A model generated the notes under the pieces. It was not told the origin of the DNA. It saw nothing but the letters and a program-made list of their open reading frames with translations, and did not search any database. From Suillus spraguei (taxonomy: Eukaryota > Basidiomycota > Agaricomycetes > Boletales > Suillaceae), in contig JABCPU010000135.1 in assembly GCA_016800925.1 (NCBI GenBank), positions 62,001-126,000 of the forward strand: a DNA stretch of 64,000 nucleotides, written 5' to 3'. Below are positions 57,661 through 64,000 of the stretch, piece by piece; positions within the stretch are counted from its first letter, which is position 1, and each line of letters opens with the position of its first letter. The position numbers and the translations under genes are program-made.

Positions 57661-59016
57661 ATGTCCTCAGAAGACTCAAAAACCGTCCACACTGTCACCA
57701 AACTCACCTCTACCAACTATGCTACCTGGAAAGGTGAAATGAAGGCCTACCTTCGCGTCAAAGGTCTCTGGCTGCTTGTCAATGGCACTGAGACTAGACC
57801 TACTGAGATGGAAGCTGCAGTGAAGTGGGACACCAAGGCAGACAAGGCAGCTGGGGAGCTGTACCTCGCATGTTCTGTTGAGCAAAGGACCCATATAGAC
57901 TCTGTCCAGGATGACCCTGTCAAGATTTGGACTACCCTCGCATCTACCCACCTCCAGAAGCGTCCTGGAGCGCGTTTCAATGCCTGGGACGACTTCTTCT
58001 CCATCAGAAAGCAACCTGATGAATCCTTGAGCACTCTCATTGCCAGGATCGAAGATGGGATGTCTAAAGTCCAGGAATTGCGCCCCTCAGACTCTACCAA
58101 GCCCTATACCATCAAGGAACTTGACCAGGAGCTTGTCTGCATGGCTATGGTTTGTTCTCTGGGCGAGGAATACTCCAATTTTGCGTCCTCCTTGATGTTA
58201 CTGAAGTCCCTAGACAAGGAGGAGTTAAAGGCAGCTTTCTTGGCAGAGGAGACTCAAAGGAGGAGACGTCCTGAGGGTTCTGGGAGCGATGTAGCACTGT
58301 ATACTGCGTCTGGAGAGTGCAGGTGTGGCACTTCAGTCACCTGCTGGTACTGTGAAAAACAAGGGCACTGCACCCACAAATGCACTAACCTTAAGAGTGC
58401 TAAGGATCGCTATAAGAGCAATAACGACCGCAGAAAAGGTGGTAGGAACGCTAATAAGGCATCTGAAGCGTCCACTTCATCATCCCCAGCCACTACAACA
58501 CCCACCACTGCTGCTGCTTCGTCCACTGCCCAGAATACCTCTCAGAGCGCCCAACAAGTCACAGAATTCGCAGGAAATGCAAGTCTTCGCTCTTTTGACC
58601 CTTCCCATCCCCTTTGTCCCTTACAACTCGATGCCCATCCTGACTGGAATGCAGACACAGGTGCCACTTCTCATATGACACCCCACCGCCACTGGCTGCG
58701 CAATTATGCCCCTAAATGCGTCCCAATCAAGCTCGCTGACAATAACATAGTCTATTCTGCAGGGGAGGGCACTGTGGTATTCAGTCCAATTGTAAATGGG
58801 AAGAGAGTTCGAGCTGTAGAATTCACTAGAGTGCTCCATGTACCAGATTTGCGAAATAATCTACTATCTGTGCTATACCTAACTCGCAATATGGGCTTCA
58901 CTGTGCTCATTAATGCATCTAAGATGTCCTTTGAGCGTCCTGCTGGCACCCCACTGTTTGTAGCAAGCATCAGCAACTCTAATGCTGCATTCCTAGATGG
59001 TTCTACCGCCCACTAG
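57661..59016 (+). CDS. gag: Gag and protease of copia D
   Basis: I choose the ATG at 57661 (MSSEDSKTVHTVTKLTSTNY) because an N-terminal copia Gag fold follows it at once (NYATWKGEMKAYLRVKGLWL); the frame is open further up but without family-like content. Then come ARFNAWDDFFSIRKQPDESL, the zinc knuckle CWYCEKQGHCTHKC and a low-complexity Ser/Thr/Ala linker. The protease active site is WNADTGATSHMTPHRHWL, followed by VLHVPDLRNNLLSV. The frame stops at TAG 59014-59016, just before the integrase. About 451 codons. A -1 step at the stop would enter the integrase frame. Confidence 0.9.
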   Translation: MSSEDSKTVHTVTKLTSTNYATWKGEMKAYLRVKGLWLLVNGTETRPTEMEAAVKWDTKADKAAGELYLACSVEQRTHIDSVQDDPVKIWTTLASTHLQKRPGARFNAWDDFFSIRKQPDESLSTLIARIEDGMSKVQELRPSDSTKPYTIKELDQELVCMAMVCSLGEEYSNFASSLMLLKSLDKEELKAAFLAEETQRRRRPEGSGSDVALYTASGECRCGTSVTCWYCEKQGHCTHKCTNLKSAKDRYKSNNDRRKGGRNANKASEASTSSSPATTTPTTAAASSTAQNTSQSAQQVTEFAGNASLRSFDPSHPLCPLQLDAHPDWNADTGATSHMTPHRHWLRNYAPKCVPIKLADNNIVYSAGEGTVVFSPIVNGKRVRAVEFTRVLHVPDLRNNLLSVLYLTRNMGFTVLINASKMSFERPAGTPLFVASISNSNAAFLDGSTAH

Positions 59017-59042
59017 CTGAATATGCGTCAGCAGCCACTACT

Positions 59043-60161
59043 TTGCCTCTGGACATCGACCTATGGCACAGGAGACTCGCCCACCATCATTTAGGACGCA
59101 TTAGGACGCTTCTGAGCAAGAATCTGGTCACTGGAATGACCCTAGAGTCGAAAACTGCGCCAGATCCTATCTGCGAACCATGCCTAGCTGGAAAGATGCA
59201 TGCAAACCCATTCCCCCCCTCTGAGTGGCGCGCTTCTAGGCCCCTCGAGCTTGTACACACTGATGTGCATCAAGTCTCATATACCACCTTCTCAGGATTT
59301 CGCTATTGGGTGTCATTCATTGATGACTACTCCAGATACAGATTTGTTCTTCCTATCAAAGCAAAGTCTGATGTCTTTGAGGCCTTCAAGACGTTCAAGG
59401 CCTATGCTGAGAACCAGTCAGAGCGAAAAATAAAGATACTGAGGGACGACAAGGGTGGGGAGTACATGAGCAACGCACTCTTGCAATTCACCACTTCCTG
59501 CGGCATAGAGAGGCAGCACACTGTCAGGGCACGCCCTCAACAGAATGGAGTCGCTGAGAGAGCTAATAGGCTGCTGTCTGAGCGCCTCACCACCATGCTG
59601 GATGAATCTGGGCTACCTAAGACCTTTTGGGGCGAAGCCCTTGCAGCCCTAGTCCATGTGTGGAATAGATGCCCCACTGATGCAGTGAAATGCGCCACTC
59701 CCTATGAGCTATGGCATGGAAGGAAGCCTGACGTCTCCCACCTTCGAGTCTGGGGCTGCACTGCCTACGTGCATATACAGAAGGACAAGAGAGAGGGTCT
59801 TGGGTCTCACATGGAGAAATGTGTGTTTATTGGATATCCTCAAGGCTACAAGGGCTGGAAGTTCTATAATCCTACTACTAAGAAGACAGTAATATCAGAA
59901 CGAGCTGATTTTGATGAGAGATACTTCCCCTTGTCCAAGCGCCCTAATCAGACCTCAATACAAGCTCCTACTGTCCCTACACCATTACCTACTGCTCCTG
60001 TCCGCCCTAAACCTTCCCTACCTCCCCCACAGCCATATAGAAGCTACACAGTGTCTGATGACTCTGATGCTGATGATGAGTCCAGTTCTGATGAGTCTCT
60101 GGCTCAAGGGGGAGTAATGGCCCTCCAGCAGCTCCAGACATGCCTAGAGATGCTCCTGTAG
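59043..60161 (+). CDS. pol: Integrase of copia D, separate frame
   Basis: Pre-integrase HHCC zinc domain (LWHRRLAHHHLGRI, CEPCLAGKMH). Catalytic core with D in ELVHTDVHQVSY, D in ILRDDKGGEYMSNALL and E in QQNGVAERANRLLSERL. The C-terminal region KCVFIGYPQGYKGWKFYNP is typical. The frame actually extends upstream to about 58999 (LAEYASAATTLPLDIDLW), so the ATG at 59043 is not necessarily a start. It ends at TAG 60159-60161 within the proline-rich linker; the RT frame is again one step back (-1). Confidence 0.9.
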   Translation: MPLDIDLWHRRLAHHHLGRIRTLLSKNLVTGMTLESKTAPDPICEPCLAGKMHANPFPPSEWRASRPLELVHTDVHQVSYTTFSGFRYWVSFIDDYSRYRFVLPIKAKSDVFEAFKTFKAYAENQSERKIKILRDDKGGEYMSNALLQFTTSCGIERQHTVRARPQQNGVAERANRLLSERLTTMLDESGLPKTFWGEALAALVHVWNRCPTDAVKCATPYELWHGRKPDVSHLRVWGCTAYVHIQKDKREGLGSHMEKCVFIGYPQGYKGWKFYNPTTKKTVISERADFDERYFPLSKRPNQTSIQAPTVPTPLPTAPVRPKPSLPPPQPYRSYTVSDDSDADDESSSDESLAQGGVMALQQLQTCLEMLL

Positions 60162-61948
60162 TGCCCAAAACTGATCCAAATCCTCCTTGCATCCTGACTC
60201 CCTCACCACCACCTAGACCACCCTCTCCTGTTGGCATTGGTGCCAGACTCCCTAGGCGAAATAGAACCAAGCCCAGAGAGTGGTGGAAACTGTCTTCAGC
60301 CCAGCTAGACTCTGAGGTTGATGATGAGATTGAGGATGCTGATCTTGCCTATGAGATTGCCTTCTCTGCAGCATCATCTGCTGAACCACTGTCTTATAAA
60401 GAAGCACTGCAACGTCCTGATGCAGAACAGTGGAAGCAAGCTGCCCTAGAGGAGTTGAACGCCCACAGCACTAATGGCACTTGGGAACTCGTCCCCAGAC
60501 CAACTGGAAAGAAGGTCATAGGATGCAAGTGGGTGTTTAAGGTCAAGCGCAATGCAGATGGCTCTGTAGAGCGCTATAAGGGCAGACTAGTAGCCAAGGG
60601 CTACAATCAGCGACCTGGCTTTGACTACCTCGAAATATTTGCCCCTACAGTCAGAATGCCCACCATTAGAGTTGTCCTAGCTATGGCTGCCATTCATGAC
60701 CTCCACCTGCGCTCTATAGACATATCCCATGCCTACCTTAATGGAGAGATGGACTGTGATGTCTACATGGAGCAGCCTGAAGGATTTATCATAGGAGATG
60801 CTAGAGAGATGGTCTGCTTGTTGAAGAAGAGCATCTATGGCACGAAGCAGGGAGGCAACAGATGGAACCAGAAAATGCGTTCAGTCCTAGAGTCTATGGG
60901 CTACACTCAGTCATACTCAGATGCCTCCATCTATATCTATGTCAAGGACAATGTCAGGATCATTCTACCAGTCTTTGTGGATGACATGACCTTTGCTTCG
61001 AAATCAGTCTCTGCCATTGACCAGACCATCAGGGAACTCTCCCAGCACTTCAAACTTCGTGATCTAGGCCCCACCACTCAGCTTCTAGGGATTAAGATTG
61101 ACAGAGAACGCTCTAAGCACTCCATTACCATATCCCAACAACAATACTGTCTAGATATCCTAGAACGCTTTGGCATGGCTGATTGCAAACCCATATCCAC
61201 TCCTATGCAGCCCAACCTTCGACTCAGCCGCTCTCAATGTCCCCAGACACCAGATGAAGTCCAGTTCATGAAGAATGTCCCTTATCTTGCTGCAGTTGGC
61301 GCTCTAATGTACTTAGCCACCACAACTCGTCCAGACATTGCCTACACTGTTGGCTGTCTTGCCAGATTCAACTCTAATCCAGGCATAGCTCACTGGCAAG
61401 CTGTCAAGCACCTACTGCGCTATCTGAGGGGCACTGCAGACTATAAGATCACTTATGCACCTGATCCATCCTCCACTGAATTGTTCTCAACTTACTCAGA
61501 TGCTGATCATGGTGGATGCAAGGACACTGGACGCTCTACTGGAGGATACCTGGTGAAGATTGGTACTGGCACTGTATCATGGTCATCAAAGCTGCAAAGC
61601 ATTGTTGCACTATCCACTACTGAGGCAGAGTACATTGCAGCAGTCTCAGCAGGCAAGGAAATCCGTTGGATGCGAAATCTATTGCAAGAAATGGGATTCC
61701 CTGCCACTGGACCATCTATACTCAGGATAGACAACCAGAGCGCCATATCTGTTGCCAAACACCCAGAGCACCATGGAAGGATGAAGCAACTTGATCTCAG
61801 TTGGTACTGGCTTAGGGATGTGGTGCACAAAGAGATAATTGCACCCACCTTTGTAGCCACAGTTGACCAGCCTGCTGATATCTTAACCAAGGCATTGAGT
61901 CGACCTAAGGTGGAGACATTTTGTAGAATAATAGGGCTGCACAGATGA
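60140..61948 (+). CDS. pol: Reverse transcriptase and RNase H of copia D, separate frame
   Basis: RT: REWWKLSSAQLDSEVDD, then LEELNAHSTNGTWELVPRP, GCKWVFKVKRNADGSVERYK and the catalytic box VFVDDMTFA. SIYGTKQGGNRWNQK replaces the more usual LYGLKQAPRQW. RNase H: TYSDADHGGCKDTGRSTGGY, LSTTEAEYIAAVSAGKEI and ILRIDNQSAISVAKHPEHHG, with all acidic residues present, to TGA 61948. The frame is open upstream of the ATG at 60140 to about 60105, so translation probably needs fusion with the integrase frame. Confidence 0.92.
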   Translation: MPRDAPVVPKTDPNPPCILTPSPPPRPPSPVGIGARLPRRNRTKPREWWKLSSAQLDSEVDDEIEDADLAYEIAFSAASSAEPLSYKEALQRPDAEQWKQAALEELNAHSTNGTWELVPRPTGKKVIGCKWVFKVKRNADGSVERYKGRLVAKGYNQRPGFDYLEIFAPTVRMPTIRVVLAMAAIHDLHLRSIDISHAYLNGEMDCDVYMEQPEGFIIGDAREMVCLLKKSIYGTKQGGNRWNQKMRSVLESMGYTQSYSDASIYIYVKDNVRIILPVFVDDMTFASKSVSAIDQTIRELSQHFKLRDLGPTTQLLGIKIDRERSKHSITISQQQYCLDILERFGMADCKPISTPMQPNLRLSRSQCPQTPDEVQFMKNVPYLAAVGALMYLATTTRPDIAYTVGCLARFNSNPGIAHWQAVKHLLRYLRGTADYKITYAPDPSSTELFSTYSDADHGGCKDTGRSTGGYLVKIGTGTVSWSSKLQSIVALSTTEAEYIAAVSAGKEIRWMRNLLQEMGFPATGPSILRIDNQSAISVAKHPEHHGRMKQLDLSWYWLRDVVHKEIIAPTFVATVDQPADILTKALSRPKVETFCRIIGLHR

Positions 61949-61976
61949 GGGGGAGTTATTAGAGATGTGCTCAGTC

Positions 61977-61985
61977 AGGGGGGAG
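61977..61985 (+). promoter_or_regulatory. Polypurine tract of copia D
   Basis: AGGGGGGAG directly before the 3' LTR start TGTTAG. Confidence 0.8.
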
Positions 61986-62277
61986 TGTTAGTTGTGTGAC
62001 TTCGCACTTAATTAGTTCAAGGATTTTCAGGACTTTCAGGACTTTCAGTACACTTTCGAGACATTGAGGACACTTCAATGTCCGCACTTTTGGGACACTT
62101 TAAGGACATTACCATGATAGGCATTGTTTACATTTATTTACAAAAACTCGTCCATAGTCAGAGTTCATAGTCTTATATGCCTTGTGCATTGACTCTGAAC
62201 TCTCAGGTATGATACATTTATATAGATTCTTAATATACTTGTGCATTGACTCTGAACTCTCAGCTTGACTTCAAATA
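61986..62277 (+). repeat. 3' LTR of copia D
   Basis: 292 bp, read by eye as identical to the 5' LTR over its whole length. Followed by CATAC. Confidence 0.93.
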
Positions 62278-62390
62278 CATACATATCAGTTGCCTAGCAC
62301 GGAGTGTGCTGGTTGCTTCGGGTTTGAGGTGGGCGCGATGCGCTGTCTCACAACCACATCTCAGTGATGGGTTGTATGATGACGAATACA

Positions 62391-63110
62391 TCATGAGAAA
62401 ACATCCTTGCTGCCTGCACCCCTCGTCAGAGTCTCCTCAAGCTCTTAACTTCCTGAATCTCATTCACTCTGATCTTTGTGGCCCAATTCCCATGATCACA
62501 CTTCACAATAAAAGATACTTCATCATTTTTCTCAACAATCACACAAACACCCTGAACCTGCAATTCCTTGCTATGAAAGATCAGGCTCTAGAGGCATGGA
62601 AAATTATTCGAGCTCACTGGGAGAATTAATCAGGATTATGAGTGAAGGTCTTTCACTCTGATGATGGAGGTGAATTCCTAAATACAGCATTCACTAAGGA
62701 ACTTGAGTCCATGGGCATTGTATGACAGCTATCAGCTCCATACACACATCAGAAAAATGGCAAAGCAGAGCACAACATCCATACTATTGAGGGTCGAATG
62801 TATGCTATGTTGGATCATGGTCGCCTACCTTGTTTGCTCTGGGGTGAAGCTGCTCTTTGTGTGGCCTATCTATTTAACTGACTGAGTCTTGCTCTCTCCT
62901 GCCTGGTGCAACCCCCTATGAAATGCTACATGGTATGAAGCCTAACATCTCACATCTTTGTGTATTTAGCACTCACTGCTTTGCTCGTATACCCACTGAA
63001 CAGCAAGAGAAATTGAGACCTTGCTGTCATGAAGCTGTGTTCATGGGCTATCCTCCAGGGGTTAAGGCATGGTGTTGTCATGATGTCATCACAGGTACAT
63101 TTTCAACTCC
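62391..63110 (+). pseudogene. pol: Decayed copia integrase, probably of family E
   Basis: Pieces in shifting frames: LNFLNLIHSDLCGPIPMITL (first Asp), KVFHSDDGGEFLNTAFTKEL (second Asp), QKNGKAEHNIHTIEGRMYAM (Glu), LLWGEAALCVAYLFN and MKPNISHLCVF. Numerous stops separate them. Because copia D is inserted with target duplication CATAC just upstream, this is probably the continuation of the copia E element whose gag is at 54958, although the protease region is not recognisable. Confidence 0.6.
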
Positions 63111-63177
63111 CAAGATGTCATCTTTGATGAGTCTTTTACCAATTGTCTCTTTCTCATTGTCAATAATGCTGATGACA

Positions 63178-63206
63178 ATGATGATGATGATGATGATGAT
63201 GATGAT
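63178..63206. repeat. ATG/GAT trinucleotide microsatellite
   Basis: About nine to ten tandem units in the copia relic. Confidence 0.9.
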
Positions 63207-63318
63207 ATTAATGGCACTTCACACATTCTGCCACATACTGCCCCACCAAACATCCCTCTTTCACCCGCTGTACCTGCTGTTGTAGATCTGATAGGACCCA
63301 CAACCTCACTGAATGAGG

Positions 63319-63497
63319 GCCTTAGTCTCTATTCTTGTAGAACCTCTTAGACTTGTCTTTGAGGCTGAACCCTTGATCGTACTTGGAACGTGTTCCTTGT
63401 ACTTTCACCTTGTCCTCTTCAGGACATTGTAGAACTTCCCAGCAGACCGTCAAGTGTCTTTTCACTGTCACTGGTGACGCCACCTCAGTTCGTAACA
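63319..63497 (+). repeat. Truncated 5' LTR of chromovirus A3
   Basis: The last about 180 bp of a family A LTR (CCTTAGTCTCTATTCTTGTA to TTCGTAACA). The first 300 bp are absent, replaced by the copia relic, so the left end was lost. Confidence 0.8.
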
Positions 63498-63498
63498 A

Positions 63499-63509
63499 AA
63501 GATTAAAGT
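63499..63509 (+). promoter_or_regulatory. Putative self-priming primer-binding site of A3
   Basis: AAGATTAAAGT one base after the LTR end, as in A1 and A2. Confidence 0.6.
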
Positions 63510-63625
63510 CTACCTGATCGTCGACTATCCAGTCTTCGACCCTGAACCCTGATAAGCCCTAACGGACAGCAAGACAGTGCATGTAGGCACCGAGAAAGTA
63601 TAACTCACCAGATGAATCGCCAAAT

Positions 63626-64000
63626 ATGACGACCAAAGAATTTGAATACAAAATCGGTCAGCCAACCGGTTTTGATGGAGATCGCGACAACTCTCATGAA
63701 TTTATCCAGTCATGCAATCTATGCTTCGACATCAATGAAAAGCTTTACACCACCAACAAGCAGAAGATCATTTTTATAACATCCTTCATGACTGAGAAGA
63801 ATGCTAAATCTTGGAAAGAGCAATTTCTTGACCATGCTCAATCAACCGACACCTCTGGACAAAAAGTTGGTTATGGGACAATGATGGATTTTATGAAAAG
63901 CTTCAAAGAAGCCTTCGACCCAGTGGATACCAAGGGAACCGCACTCACAAAAATCAGGGACCTCAAACAAGGAAGTGGAGATCTCCATACCTACATCGCT
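63626..64000 (+). CDS. gag: Gag of chromovirus A3, partial at window edge
   Basis: Open from the ATG at 63626 (MTTKEFEYKIGQPTGFDGDR) to the window end without a stop: FMTEKNAKSWKEQFLDHAQS, DFMKSFKEAFDPVDTKGTAL, GSGDLHTYIA. The best preserved Gag start of the three A copies; the rest of the element lies outside the window. Confidence 0.88.
   Translation, partial: MTTKEFEYKIGQPTGFDGDRDNSHEFIQSCNLCFDINEKLYTTNKQKIIFITSFMTEKNAKSWKEQFLDHAQSTDTSGQKVGYGTMMDFMKSFKEAFDPVDTKGTALTKIRDLKQGSGDLHTYIA

Larger units (their letters stand above)
57012..62277 (+). mobile_element. Ty1/copia element D, young full-length copy
   Basis: 5266 bp with two 292-bp LTRs (57012-57303 and 61986-62277) that I read as identical, and a perfect target duplication CATAC (57007-57011 and 62278-62282). 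Order is gag-protease, integrase, RT-RNase H, polypurine tract: the copia order. It is inserted in the older copia E. Confidence 0.95.

Noticed and set aside
56955..62710. Shared CTAAGGAACTTGAGT at 56954 and 62695
   Set aside because: Fifteen bases only, with different flanks; chance is likely at this window size.

Overview
The window reads as nuclear DNA of a mushroom-forming basidiomycete (Agaricomycetes). The coding genes are cut by many short introns (about 45-60 nt, GT..AG). The families are typical of that group: a DUF6533-type membrane protein, a GMC oxidoreductase, a DHA2-type drug transporter, and a dense mix of Ty3/gypsy chromoviruses and Ty1/copia elements. No prokaryotic gene layout, CRISPR array or tRNA gene was seen.

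Layout. 1-8.2 kb: a cut-off hypothetical gene, a DUF6533 protein (-), a multi-pass membrane protein of unknown function (+) and a GMC oxidoreductase (+). 8.3-18.2 kb: a retroelement graveyard with a decayed chromovirus (family A, copy A2) and several solo LTRs of two related families that I call B (about 1.15-1.42 kb) and C (about 0.71-0.77 kb). 19.4-23.4 kb: a DHA2 MFS transporter (-) and a decayed paralogue of the 3.3-kb membrane protein. 24.5-40.8 kb: a compact housekeeping island of eight genes in strictly alternating orientation, forming four head-to-head pairs: RPP1/eIF3g, RPC1/proteasome alpha-1, Kgd4/Ric8 and nucleolin-like NSR1/Rab escort protein. 40.9-64 kb: a large nested retroelement cluster.

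The cluster can be read as a stratigraphy. A B LTR (42943-54567) is split by a C LTR, which is split by a nearly complete chromovirus A1 (43600-53330, 475-bp LTRs, target duplication CCAGT). A1 itself carries a solo B LTR in gag and a solo C LTR in the RNase H region. The same outer B LTR also carries a solo copia LTR (family D). Next to it, an old copia (family E) was hit by another B LTR in gag and by a young copia D (57012-62277) whose two 292-bp LTRs are identical base for base. A third chromovirus A copy (A3) starts at 63319 and runs off the window.

Most interesting: (i) family A appears to be a Tf1/sushi-type self-priming element, because an 11-nt primer-binding site beside the 5' LTR is complementary to a site in the LTR 34 bp after a TATA-like box; (ii) it carries a third ORF downstream of the chromodomain, with a C-terminal pair of zinc knuckles, and a diverged relic on the other strand has the same arrangement; (iii) its stop codons look almost entirely like CGA-to-TGA changes; (iv) copia D has a 17-nt primer site matching the anticodon arm of initiator tRNA-Met (half-tRNA priming, as in Ty5 and copia), and its young open frame is broken twice, both times in the same direction.
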